A DNA stretch of 64,000 nt. It comes from Zygnema cylindricum (lineage: Eukaryota; Streptophyta; Zygnematophyceae; Zygnematales; Zygnemataceae). This document shows positions 24,286 to 37,124 of this stretch, piece after piece. Both the position numbers and the translations under genes were made by a program. The stretch covers positions 212,953-276,952 of the forward strand of contig JBBHKE010000743.1 in the NCBI GenBank assembly GCA_037447655.1, given 5' to 3'. The stretch's first letter is position 1. Each line of letters starts with the position of its first letter. The notes below the pieces were generated by a model. It had not been told where the DNA came from and searched no databases. It was given only the letters and a program-made list of their open reading frames with translations.

Positions 24286-26181
24286 AGTCAAAAAAAGATT
24301 GCGAGAGTGAGAGAGAGAGAGAGAGACGATGAGAGTCAAAAAAAGAGTACGAGAGTGAGAGTGAATGTGAGAGAGAGAATGAAAATGATAGTGAGAGTGT
24401 AGTATTACAATAAAATTGATCATGGGAGTAGAGTGTCTGACATGGAAAGTGAAATTGAGAGTTTGCGTGAGAGTGAGATTTCGAGTGAGAGGAGAGTTAC
24501 AATGAGAGTGAGAGTAGACTTAGAAGTGTGAAAGTCAATGAGGGTGAGTTTTAAAGTGAGTGTGAGAGTGAGAGTGACGATGAGAGTCACAGTAGAGTAA
24601 GATTCATCATGTGAGTAGAGTGATTGTGTGAAAAGAGTTGAAATTGAGAGTGAGATTTGAAATGATAATGCGAACGATGGTGAGAGGAGAGTAAGAGAGC
24701 GACAAAGAGAGTGATAGTGATATTGAGAATGAGAGTGAGAGTGAGAACTAGAGGCAGATTGAGAGTAAGAGGGAGAGTGAGAGTAAAAGTGCAAGTGAGC
24801 GGAGTGAGAGTGAGGGTGGAGTGAGAGTAGAGTAATATTGACCGTGAGATTCGAGAGAGTGTGAGGGGGGGGGTGAAAGTGAGAGTGAGATTGAGAGTGA
24901 GATTTCAATTGATAGGGCGCAAGAGAGTGAGAATAGAGAGAAAGCAGGAATGAGAGTAAGGAGGAGATTTAGAGTGAGAGTGAGAGTGAGACTTAGAGCG
25001 AGAGTGAGAGTGAGAATGGAGATACGAGTGCAAGTGAGAGTGAGTGAGAGTGTGGGTGAGATTGAGGGTGAAGTTGAGAGAGAGAATCATAGAAAGTGTG
25101 AAGTGAGAGTGAGAGTACGAGTGTGGGTAAAGGTGAAAATAAGAGTAAGAGTGAGAGTCGGAGTGTGAGTGAGAGTGAACGCGAGAGTGAGAGTGAGAAT
25201 AAGTGGAAGTGTTAGGTGAGAGTGAGAATGAGAGTAAGTAACAGATGACAGTGAGATTGAAAATGAGAGAGTAAGCTAGATGAATGATAGTGAAGTAACA
25301 GTTACAACAAAGTGAGAATGAGAATGAGGGTGAGAGTGAGAATGAGAGTGGGAGAAAGTGTGAGTGAGTTAAAGGGTTGTTTTGATCGGTTGGGGGAGAG
25401 AAAAAAAAAGAGGTTAGTGAAGAGAGTGAGTGAGGAAAGAACAGAAAGGAGGGGAGGGAGATAGAGGGCTTGAGGAAGGGGATTTAGAGAGGGGGGGCAC
25501 GGAACAGAAGGAACAGATGGGGAAAGAAAGAAAAGAAAAAAAAGAATAACAAAGAGAGAAAGAGAGAAAGAGAGAAAGAGGAGAAAGATAAGGGAGGGCA
25601 AACATAGAGAATTGGCAATAGTGAGGAGATATAGGGAGTGGGGAATGTGAGTATGACAGAGGAAAAGGGTGAGAGAGAGCGAGATTGTGTGGAGGGAAGT
25701 GGAGAAAAAGAGGGGGAGGGACGGGGAGGGAAAGGGAGGGGAGGAAGAAGAGGGGAAAGGAGAGGAGGGGAGGGGAGACTATGAGAGGAGAGGGGAGGGG
25801 AGGGGAGGTGAAAGAAAGGGGGGATGAGGACAGGAGGAAAGAGAGGTCACATGAGGAGGGAGAAAAAGAGGGGTTGTTAAGCGAGTTAGGAGAGAGAGCG
25901 GGGGTTGTTAGTAGGAGAGGGGAGAAGTGCGGAAGGCTTAAATGGTGGTAACCAATGTATGGCGAATGATTTATTTTTGTTGCACTCTCTTATACCAACA
26001 TAAACTCTTATATTTCATTCTCTCAATCACATAAAAAAGAGAAAAATAAAAAGGAGAAAAGGAGGATGGGGGAGATGGAGGAACCGACCTAATCAAGGAG
26101 GGAGTTGAAAATGGAAGAGGGAGGATGAAATAGGTGATGAGGCGTCCATCAAAAAACCCATTAGGAGCGTTATTAGAATGT

Positions 26182-26228
<47 letters not shown>

Positions 26229-26960
26229 AGACGAAAAATAGAGATAAAAGGACTACGGGAAGGGGAGAAGAAAAGGGAGAGAGGAAAAAGGATAGAGACA
26301 GGTGAAGAGAGAGAGGTAGTGGGAAGGGGAGAATTGGAGAAGGGAAGACGGGTTGTGGAAGAGAAGGGAAGAGAGGGGAGGAATGGGTGGAAGAGGAGAG
26401 GGGAGAAGAGGGAAGAGGAGGGGAGGGAAGCGTTTGAGAGGGGCAGTGGGCAGAGGAGAGAGACAGAAAGTTGTGGTGAGAGAAGGGATGGAAAGGTAGA
26501 GGAGAGAGAGAGTGACGGGGTAATTGTGGCCAAGTGAAGGGAGGGATGGGGAGAGATCGAGGGCCAGAAAAAAGGGAGAGAGAGAAAGGAGGAGGGATAC
26601 GGGGGACTGGAAGGAAGCGATAGGTGAAGAGAGAGAGAGAGAGGGGGGGGAGGGAGGGAGGAAGGATGAGGAAGGGGAGATATAGAGTAGGAACTGTCGG
26701 AAGGTGATAGAGAGAGATAACGATGTTTGGTTATGAAATAGGAAGGGAGAGAGAGAGATATAGAGATAGAAATACAGAGAGAGAGAGATATTTCGGGAAG
26801 GGGGTGGGAAGAGGAAAGGGTAGAAAGGGGAGTTAAGAAGAGAAGAGGGGAGTGAAGGGAAAGAGAAAGGAAAGGAGAGGAGGGGAGGGGAGGGGAGAGG
26901 AGATGAGCGGAGAGGAGATGAGGGGATAGGAGGGGAAGGCAGGGGAAAGGAAGAGAATGC
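23150..26960. repeat. 3.8-kb purine-rich (GAGAGT/GA/GGGGA) low-complexity tract
   Basis: The plus strand is almost entirely A and G with interspersed T. From 23150 to about 25380 the motif is GAGAGTGAGAGT-like (hexamer GTGAGA). From 25400 to 25950 and 26040 to 26960 it is GGGGA/GAGAG-rich. A pure (GA) run lies at 26187-26223. Only 25950-26040 is mixed sequence. The long frames on either strand (for example 26093-26992 minus, all Ser/Leu/Pro) are by-products of the bias and not genes. Confidence 0.95.
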
Positions 26961-27589
26961 AAAGAATGACCCGAGTGTCGATTGGATACCAAGGGTATGT
27001 CTCGATGTACTTTGCGTCAATAATTATAAAGTACAAGTATTTGTCCGTAGTGACCGTACATTTTAGTTGTTACTCAAGGTACAAATTTTGACAGTACAGT
27101 GGCACGACTCTGTGCGTCCTATTTTCCATTTTCATTGGCGAAAAATGATTTTTATTTTATTTTATTGGACAGCGCACAAATATTGCGATTTTGTACAGTT
27201 TGTGATCGTTTTCATCGACGAATCGTGTACCTCCAAATGAACAGCTGCAAAATTTTATGGACGGTCCGATGTAAAATTCAGCCGCTTTATCGCCCAATCG
27301 CGCTCGTTTAATTTTCGAACCTAACCGACCATTCCTCGCCACTCACTTTTTTTCACCGTACAAGATGACGCGTGAATTAAAAATTTCATTCTTTTTCACC
27401 GTACAATATGAACTCGTGATTTTTTTTCAATTTTTTTTCCGTACAAGGTGACACGTAAATTTAAATTTTCAAACTTTGACAGACTCGGTTAGGGTTTTTC
27501 GGTGCCCTTGGTTACGGCTGAAAGTCCGAAATTCGACCAATAGAATCTCGTTATTCGCTTCAATGTTACATAGGACAGGGCTTACACCC
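26961..27589. other. No gene recognised
   Basis: Mixed sequence with repeated CCGTACAA(G/T)RTGA motifs at about 27355, 27400 and 27440, suggesting a decayed short tandem repeat. No coding or RNA gene is supported. Confidence 0.5.
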
Positions 27590-28307
27590 TTAGGGCAGTT
27601 TCCCATGTGATCAAGTATGCATTTTTTTGTCGTTTTCCTCCAAAAGTTAACCTTAACGATAAAATCTGCAGCGGTAACAACAAATTGAAATTTGCGCCAA
27701 TTTGAAGCTTTAGATGTAGTGTAGTTTGTCGTCTAGCGCGTTTCGACCCACTTTCGCTTCCCTCCAACTCATCTTCAAACTTCTACTTAAATCACTTCGC
27801 AAGGTGATTTTAACTAAAGTTTTATTATGTGAACGAATAGACAGACGTCGTTGCAGCGTGGTATGTTTTTGAAAACATTTTTGCGCGGAGTACCAAAAAA
27901 TAATCCACTGCACGTTTACAGCCTGTGCGTACTTTTTTCCGTGCACTTTTTTCCGTACAAGGGCCTTGGACGGGTCTCGACCAACGGACGCCATTTCGTC
28001 AAAAGCGAAGTCCGTGAAGGCGCCTCTTTCTCCCTCCCTCTCCCATTATCGCGTATATCTCACAATTCTTGCAATGAGAAACGACAAAAATGGTATCAAA
28101 TGAAAGATCTCTGAAAAATATTACTTTTGACTGTCATTGGGATTATTTTGATGGCAAGTAGAGTGAAAAAGGATGAAAAAACAAAATCGAAAAACAATGG
28201 CGGAATGCTTTACAATTAGTGACATCGATGCTATCATAAGTGAGCGTGACGTCAAAATGTAACAAGCCCTAAACATCTACAATGTCACAAAAGCCAAGTA
28301 TACAGTA

Positions 28308-28522
28308 CACCGCCAATCGTTATTAGCGTTGTGTACGCTAATCCTGTCCCGCTTTTTTTTTTTTACTCTCAAATATAATTATCCACACTATTTAAAAAAA
28401 ACCCTAATTCCTAATTAGAATAGACGATTTCTTCGAAAATTTTCAAATTCCCGATTAGCGTAAACCACCCTAATTATTCGTATACGCTAAAAAAACTTAC
28501 ACGCTAATAACGATTGGCGGTG
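28308..28522. mobile_element. CACCG-type MITE (Tc1/mariner-like), 215 bp
   Basis: Starts CACCGCCAATCGTTATTAGC and ends with its reverse complement, flanked on both sides by TA (28306-28307 and 28523-28524). The inverted arms extend over more than 35 bp (AGCGTTGTGTACGCTAAT). No coding capacity. The same family occurs at 40857, 41080, 41849, 49751 and 53999. Confidence 0.85.
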
Positions 28523-28668
28523 TACACGCCTACAACCGTCGCTATTTTGTTTTTAGGGTTTACGGGTGCAAACGAATTGAAAGTCGGCCTATTTAAAGAT
28601 TTTCAAACGGACAACCAAAGGTCTAAATTTGGTATAGAGATGTCATCAATTATTGCAAGTTTTGTAGT

Positions 28669-28803
28669 CGTCTACATCCGTCACAAAATTACACCCACGT
28701 CTACATCCGTCACAAAATTACACCCACGTCTACATCCGTCACAAAATTACACCCACGTCTACATCCGTCACAAAATTACACCCACGTCTACATCCGTCAC
28801 AAT
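28669..28803. repeat. 29-bp minisatellite, 4.7 copies
   Basis: Unit GTCTACATCCGTCACAAAAT plus TACACCCAC, nearly identical copies. Because 29 is not a multiple of three, a frame running through it cycles through three peptides (CVTKLHP-, YIRHKITP-, PSQNYTH-like); the frame is not considered a gene. Confidence 0.95.
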
Positions 28804-28944
28804 TTGAAATACAGTAACGATTTCATTCCGTTACATCGTAACGCTCTGAAGTAGCACGGAAAATCTTCGCTAAAAAACAAAGTAACAAGATTACGTTTCG
28901 GTTACATGGAAAGTGCCCTTAGTCGCGCAGACCTCAACCTTTCA

Positions 28945-29585
28945 TTTTTTTTTTCTTCCCCCACCCTTTCCTTCCCCTTTTCTCTCTCCTCCTCTCTCGC
29001 CCACCCCCTCCCTCTCCCTGAGCTAAAACATTTTTTCTCTTCCTGTTTCCTCGTACACCTCTGACTGCTTCAAAACTCTGAAAGAAAAAAACCTCTCTCT
29101 CTCTCCCTCTCTCCCTCTCTCCCTCCCTCCCTCCCTCCCTCCCTCTCTCCCTCTCTCCCTCTCTCCCTCTATCCCTCTCTCCCTCTCTCCCTCTCTCCCT
29201 CCCTCCCTCTCTCCCTCCCTCCCTCCCTCCCTCCCTCTCTCCCTCTCTCCCTCTCTCCCTCCCTCCCTCCCTCCCTCCCTCTCTCCCTCTCTCCCTCTCT
29301 CCCTCTCTCCCTCCCTCCCTCCCTCCCCCCTCCCTCCCCCTCCCTCCCCCTCCCTCCCCCTCCCTCCCCCTCCCTTTCTCCCTCTCTCTCCCTCTCTCCC
29401 CTCCTCCCTCCCTCCCTCCCTCCCTCCCTCCCCTCTCCCCTTCCCCCCTCCCTCCCTCCCCTCTCCCCTTCCCCCCTCCCTTCCTCCCCTCTCCCCTTCC
29501 CCCCTCCCCCCCTCCCGCCCTCCCGCCCTCCCCCCCCTCCCCCCCCTCCCCCCCCTCCCCCTCTCCCCCTCTCCCCCTCTCATAG
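28945..29585. repeat. CT-rich microsatellite (CTCCCT/CCCTCC)n
   Basis: Almost pure pyrimidine on the plus strand, from TTTTTCTTCCCCC near 28950 with a break at 29020-29090, then uninterrupted to 29579. On the minus strand it directly follows a copy of exon 2 of the plastid-protein gene, where the intact gene also has a GGGAGA run. It is therefore probably an expanded intron-start sequence. Confidence 0.95.
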
Positions 29586-29796
29586 CTAGTACTCTTTCTC
29601 CGACTGATCCTGAAGTGTCCAAAAATCTGATCGAGCGAATCGCAATATTTTTGTCAAACGAAGCCGGTCCTGTCGACAGTTTAGCTGACGTCACCTTGTT
29701 AAGCAGCACATGGAAATTGACATTCTCTTCTTGTTTCATCCAATTGGTGTACTCATTCTTAGTCCTGAATTCTCGACAAAACAGTCCATCGAGGGT
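29581..29796 (-). pseudogene. Inverted duplicate of exon 2 of the plastid-protein gene
   Basis: The minus strand encodes STLDGLFCREFRTKNEYT, MKQEENVNFHVLLNKV and IRSIRFLDTSGSVGERVLAM, matching TTLDGLFCREFAAKGEYA, MKQEENVDFHLLLNKV and IHSIRFLDSSGTVGASVLAM of the gene at 44123-44396. The 5' part of the exon (VRIVVNTGLGVLESV) is missing. The last bases with the splice donor are lost, so the frame runs into the microsatellite. It is a fragment, without a promoter or the other exons. Confidence 0.88.
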
Positions 29797-30690
29797 AGAA
29801 AGAGAAAGAATGAAAAAAAAAAAAAAACTATGCAAGCACTGGTTCATTTTTGCATGCATTCTTCCTAAAAGCTATTTTGATATTATGAAATTAGATTATT
29901 CTTTTCTCCATTCCTGAAGGTTTGTAAAAATATTACGCCAGAAACTCCGTAAGGAAGTTGTTTATCAAGTATAAGCAATAAATTTAATTAAAAAGGTCTG
30001 ACGGTAACATGGAAACAAATGAAATGAAAAGCCAAAACAAAAACCGAAAAAACATAGACTTTGTACAATTTTAGAGTAGGCAAAGGAAGCTTTGTAAGCG
30101 AGTACTTAAGGTGAGTAAATAAAACAAAAAAAAAAAGAATAATCAAGAACAAAAAAAAACAAAAAGGCATAAACATGACAGCATTAGATACATGGCGACA
30201 AGAAGAGACGGTTTTGGAATCTATATTGAGAAAGGAAATGAGAGACGGTTTTTAAGACCTCGGGCAATAGCCTTTGTGGACATGTAAAATATAAACAGAA
30301 TTTGACAGCAATGCTTAGATTTACACCGATTTGACATCAACGCCTTATATACTGTTGACTCCTTATGGACACCTGCAGTAGTTCTTTAGCGATGTCGAGG
30401 TTTTGTTCGGTGGTTTTTGTTTTTGAGTTCGCAATTCTGTTGTTGTTTTTGCGCTTCTTGTTCCTTTTGCGTTTTCTTTTCTGTTTCTTTTCTTTTCTTT
30501 TCTAGGCTCCCCCTTGTTTTTATTTTTGCGTTAGTTTTTTTCAAACTGTTTTTCCTTTTTAGTTTCCTTCCACAGCAATCGATTTCTCCGTTCCCTTTCT
30601 GCGACTTGTTTTTTAGTTCCTGTGTACTCGACTGTCACGTGACGGTTTTCTTAATGCACTCGAATTTATGTGTATACCGATGGATAGTCA
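29797..30690. repeat. Duplicated block, copy 1 (partner 45405-46265)
   Basis: About 0.9 kb matches 45405-46265 in the same orientation: AGAAAGAGAAAGAATGAAAA at the left, GAAATGAAAAGCC(A/G)AAACAAAAAC, GGACACCT(G/C)CA(G/A)TTGTTCTTTAGC-like sequence, and CGAATTTATRYGTATAC at the right. No gene is recognised inside. The plastid-protein exon fragment abuts its left end here, whereas in copy 2 the intact gene ends about 440 bp to the left in the opposite relative orientation. Confidence 0.8.
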
Positions 30691-31215
30691 ATAGTATTTT
30701 ACTCGATAGTGTTTTCCTCGATAGTGTTTTCCTCGATAGTGTTTTAGTCGATAATGTTTTAGTTGATAGTATTTTAGTCGATAGTCTTTTAGTCGATAGT
30801 GTTTTAGTCGATAGTGTTTTAGTCGACAGTGTTTTAGTCAACAGTTTTTTAGTCGACAGTGTTTTTGTCGACAGTGTTTTAGTCGACAGTGTTTTTGTCG
30901 ACAGTGTTTTATTTGACAGTCTTTTAGTCGATAGCGTTTTAGACGACAGTGTTTCACTCGACAGTGTTTTAGTCGACAGTGTTTTTGTCGACAGTGTTTT
31001 AGTCGACAGTGTTTTATTTGACAGTCTTTTAGTCAATAGTGTGTTAGTCGACAGTGTTCTTGTCGATTGTGTTTTAGACGACAGTGTTTTAGTTGACAGT
31101 GTTTTTGGTCGACAGTGTTTTTATCGATAGTCTGTTATTCGACTGTGTGTTAGTTGATAGTGTTTTAGTCGATAGTCTTCCAGTCAACAGTCTTTCAGTC
31201 AACAGTCTTTCAGTT
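30690..31215. repeat. 15-bp minisatellite, about 34 copies
   Basis: Unit TTTTAGTCGATAGTG with GATAGT/GACAGT and TTAG/CTCG/TTTG variants. Fifteen is a multiple of three, so both strands stay open: plus reads (VDSVL)n and minus reads (STKTL)n. The plus frame 30417-31130 also contains a Phe/Cys-rich non-repetitive stretch with no similarity to a signal peptide of a known protein. No promoter or splice context favours either. Confidence 0.93.
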
Positions 31216-32160
31216 GACAGTCGGTTTCAGTTCATTTAATTTTTTTACAGTGACAACATGTTTTATGAAAATGTTCTTGTTACATGTGATGCACTTCACA
31301 TTTGTTTAGTGTTTTTGCTTTGTGGTTTTGTGTTGACTCCCGAGAACAAAACTGTTTTATTATTAATGTGTTATGCTGCCATATATGTATGAAATACTGG
31401 AAATAATGACAAAGGAACTGAGCTGCAGATAAAAGCAGTGAATGAAATCGCAAAGGAATCTAAGATATCATTATTCTGAATCAATCTGATCTTCACTTTC
31501 TAGGGTGCATTAGGAAAGTAAGGAAAAAGCAAAAAACAAATTAGGGTACCGATGTTTCATGGAGACATGTGAAAAAGTTAATTATTTACCAACTTAGTGA
31601 TTTTTAATTGTTCTCTTGAAAGTATATTGAAGTTAGCTTCCTCAGATGAAGATAACTTTTTTATCCGACTTTCTGTGCTGCACTGAAATTTGGGAATAGA
31701 GCAAATTCCACATGAACTTCACATTAAGTTTCAGTTCATTTATAATTCTTGAATTTTTTGGACGAGGCTGTTCATTCACCTCCATTCATTCCTTTGGAGT
31801 GACCTTTGTTAAGAAAGCGTGATGCTATCCTATCTGAGCATATAGAAACGAATGAAATGAACAGCAAGGAATAAACAAAAAAACTGAACAATGCGGAAGG
31901 AAAACTAATTGAAAAACAGAAAAATATCGAAGGGAACAATTACGTTGTGCATAAAAGGGAAACTAACAAAGCACACTGATCCACTTGGCACCTTTAATAA
32001 CTATTGTTAGTGATATTTCATAATTTAATCCAGTGCACTGACATTGTAACTGTTGGAGAATTGTCCACCCTGGACTCCACACGTGTGTATCGCACTGTAA
32101 GCTGGTTCGCCAGTGCGCCGCTCATCGCCGTATAAATTCGGTATTAGGAGGTCGCGTACA
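31216..32160. other. No gene recognised
   Basis: AT-rich unique sequence. The part at 32030-32160 may belong to the tRNA-like/SINE unit that follows, since its minus-strand frame is continuous with the tRNA-like part. Confidence 0.45.
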
Positions 32161-32164
32161 CATC

Positions 32165-32236
32165 GGCCGGGTAGCTCAGTTGGTAGAGCTAGTGTACAGT
32201 TTGCACAGGTCCCGGGTTCGATCCCCGGCTTGGCCA
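32165..32236 (+). tRNA. tRNA-like sequence, possibly SINE head
   Basis: A 7-bp acceptor stem (GGCCGGG with CTTGGCC, two G-T pairs), D arm GCTC-AGTTGGTA-GAGC, and T arm CCGGG-TTCGATC-CCCGG fold well. Both pol III promoter boxes are present (TAGCTCAGTTGG and GGTTCGATCC), and TTTT follows at 32237. The anticodon arm (AGTGTACAGTTTGCACA) is poor: the stem has an A-A mismatch and position 33 is not U in any register. A functional isotype cannot be assigned, so a tRNA pseudogene or tRNA-derived SINE is more likely. Confidence 0.55.
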
Positions 32237-32382
32237 TTTTCCAAAGTTAACACTTTGGAGCCCTTGCGATAAGTTGAATATCGCCGATTTTCAACAGTAA
32301 CAGCATATCTCAAATACTCTAATTGAACTGTCCAGTCAACGTTAATGTTTCAATCCTTGTAATCCAATTCTAATGATTTTAT

Positions 32383-32776
32383 CAGTGTTGTGTATCAGGT
32401 CAAAACTTATCGCGACAAATTAGATTCCATTAGTTATCGATTAATGAAGGGTGAGGGGTCCCGATATATCGCTCCCAGACCAACAAATTTCTTATCGGCG
32501 ATAAGTGGAAAAAAATATAGTACGCTAAATCATAGAACTTTATAATATATTATATTATATTTTCACTATATATAGCGCGGCATGCCACGTATGACAATTG
32601 TTCCGTACGTGGAATCAACCGTACAATAGTACGGTATAAATCATACAATTTATCACTGATATCGGTTTTTTATCGCGATTACACGGGTACCGATATATCA
32701 TGCCAATATATCGATTATCGGTAGGCCAAAAAAAGGGGCATATCGGTTATCGGCATATGGCCACCGATATTCCACT
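32383..32776. mobile_element. hAT-like MITE rich in TATCG palindromes, degraded copy
   Basis: Starts CAGTGTTGTGTATCAGG and closely follows the element at 48912-49352 along its length (GATATATCGCTCC, TTATCGGCGATAAGTGGAAA, GCGGCATGCCACG, TATCGATTATCGG). The right end is decayed, ending near ATGGCCACCGATATTCCACTA. No coding capacity. Confidence 0.7.
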
Positions 32777-33009
32777 AGATTTTATCCTTCCACAGAAGAA
32801 TAACTGTCGGTACCAGTGGCTGAACTGCCCACGATTCTACTTGTTCAATGTAAAATCTCCTGAATATCTAGAGAAAAACCACTCATGTACACATCAAGCT
32901 ATGATTGTGTTGATTACCTATTCTTCAATGGTTATTTGAATGTAGCAAACACCCTTGAAAGGCAACTCTTCTGGTTTCAATATTGCAAAGAAAACAAAAA
33001 ACAAACTAT

Positions 33010-33205
33010 ATGCCTGCATATTTTTCTAGGCAGGCGAAATATCTTACTTGTCTCTTGTTTTATTTCTATCCTAAAGAAAAAACCAATCAACTATACTTTT
33101 GTGAAAAAAATAAATCAATTAGAGGCTCAATTTGTGATCAGAAGGTACAAGAGGGATCCAAGTAATGTTGGTGAAAATTATCACGAAAACTTGCAGAGAA
33201 ACTGA
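33010..33205 (-). pseudogene. Relic of last exon of the 2H-phosphoesterase gene
   Basis: The minus strand resembles 37125-37240. FRDNFHQHY corresponds to FHDPFHRRF, and after a one-base shift IPLVPSDHKLSL corresponds to IPLSASERKLSP. Flanking sequence (TGTCTCTTG, TATTYMTATCCTAAAG) also matches. It lies about 150 bp past the stop codon of alpha-tubulin, while the intact exon lies upstream of alpha-tubulin. No other exon of the gene was found here. Confidence 0.75.
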
Positions 33206-33352
33206 AAAGTATGTACTTTTCTGGTGTTTTTATGATTATACCAGAAAGCAGCTGGTTATGACAAAATGGAAAAGCCATAGTTCTTTGCACATCTTGTTAA
33301 AATAGGCACAAAAAGTACCTGATCTTCTACCCTCATCTCGTCATCTAGTCCC

Positions 33353-35868
<2,516 letters not shown>

Positions 35869-36014
35869 GGCTGCTAACTGTGTGATTTGATTTAAATGCA
35901 GAAAAATTGGGATAACAAAATAGAGTTAGCAAGGATCGCTGCAATCTTCGAGCAGAGCGTACAGAGGACGCTCCGAACGATTGACAGCCAGCCGATGATC
36001 GCGGGAGGCAGGAG

Positions 36015-36022
36015 CTTATATA
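36015..36022 (-). promoter_or_regulatory. TATA box of alpha-tubulin
   Basis: On the minus strand TATATAAG lies about 150 bp upstream of the ATG at 35868. This would give a leader of roughly 115-125 nt. It is the only good TATA-like motif in the near upstream region. Confidence 0.6.
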
Positions 36023-37124
36023 CTTCTTGTGATAATCATTGCAGAAAGTTCATAAATGACCAAGTGGTCTGAGACGATCCTGACCGTCGATTGACATTTT
36101 GTCCTGCGTCACATATCCTATGTCTAACGGGCAAATTGAGACCTGTACAAGTACAGTACCGTATAATATGTACGAAAATTCTGTCATAAAGCTTCGGCCC
36201 AAAAAGCTATTTTTGGGTCATTTCATGACCGTTTTCAATCATTAGGCGGTTTGTGGCCGTTAGATTACAACCAGACGGTCGTCAGCGCCCCTAATCATTG
36301 AAAAGTGTCGTAGCCATGACCACAAATGAAGTCAATCGGACAGGTACGGCTCTATCTGCCGATTTTTATGACAAGAACTGGTAAAGTGTGCCGATACCAT
36401 TTATCAGTATCGGCACGCCATGCCGATTCTTCTCCCAAACCGACACGCTAAATGCCATTTGAGCCAAAGCAGCTTGACCTTTCGAACGCAAGTACCTGTG
36501 GTCGACAGTAAATTGAGTTAACATTTTGTACCACATTTTGTAGTAGCCCGACATTAAATCCAGTCTTTAAAAACCCTAAAAATTGTTCTGATATACTTTC
36601 AGATGGTTTACCATCGTTCCTTCCTTAATAAAGTCTTTACTTTAGTAAACAATAAGAAACTGTGATAGAAACATGATTGCTTCACAGAGTAAAGTTTTCT
36701 CAAAACTGAATAGCAACACAAAATTACCGAGACTATGATCCTTTCGTACTCAACAATTGTACTTTTTCACGTTGAATTTTGTTCTACGATGTTTGGTATT
36801 AACCAATGACAATAACCACTGATCGACTCTATATAGTCGACTCTATTTAGGGCACTCGAAAGTAAAAGCAGAAGCAAAAACAATTGTAAGGCATTAATGA
36901 TTTTTTATTAATGTTTTATAAAAGCATGTCAAAGAGTCAGGTATTTGCCAATCTTGTATAAAAAATTTCTCCACAGTTCGATGATAGTGGGCCATCTTGA
37001 ACTTCTATCTGACCTTTTGTGCCTTTTGTGCGATGTATGGAGATTTTGGGAATACAACACTTGTGCCTTAATATCCACATTAAATTAAACTTTCCATGCT
37101 CCATATTTTCAGGAGCTATGTCAC
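36023..37124. other. Intergenic; contains a 3' fragment of a non-LTR element
   Basis: At 36599-36636 the sequence CAGATGGTTTACCATCGTTC...TTAATAAAGT matches the 3' end of the retroelement at 46266-48612, so a very short 5'-truncated copy was inserted here. The rest shows no gene. It separates the 3' end of the phosphoesterase gene from the alpha-tubulin promoter. Confidence 0.6.

Larger units (their letters stand above)
27593..28918. mobile_element. PIF/Harbinger-like non-autonomous element
   Basis: Terminal inverted repeats GGGCAGTTTCCCATGTGA (from 27593) and, as reverse complement, GGGCACTTTCCATGTAAC (ending 28918). Each is flanked by TTA (27590-27592 and 28919-28921), the 3-bp target duplication typical of PIF/Harbinger. 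The 1.3-kb interior has no transposase. It hosts a nested MITE (28308-28522) and a minisatellite (28669-28803). Confidence 0.65.

Noticed and set aside
26093-26992. 299-aa Ser/Leu/Pro-rich reading frame on the minus strand
   Set aside because: It is a by-product of the purine/pyrimidine bias; other frames and the opposite strand are equally open.
29023-29580. Gly/Arg/Glu-rich frame continuing the exon-2 copy
   Set aside because: It is the translation of a CT/GA microsatellite reached by loss of a splice donor, not an RGG-type protein.
30417-31130. 237-aa frame as a secreted repeat protein
   Set aside because: The N-terminal part is Phe/Cys-rich translation of T-rich DNA shared with a non-coding duplicate at 45.9-46.2 kb; the rest is minisatellite.
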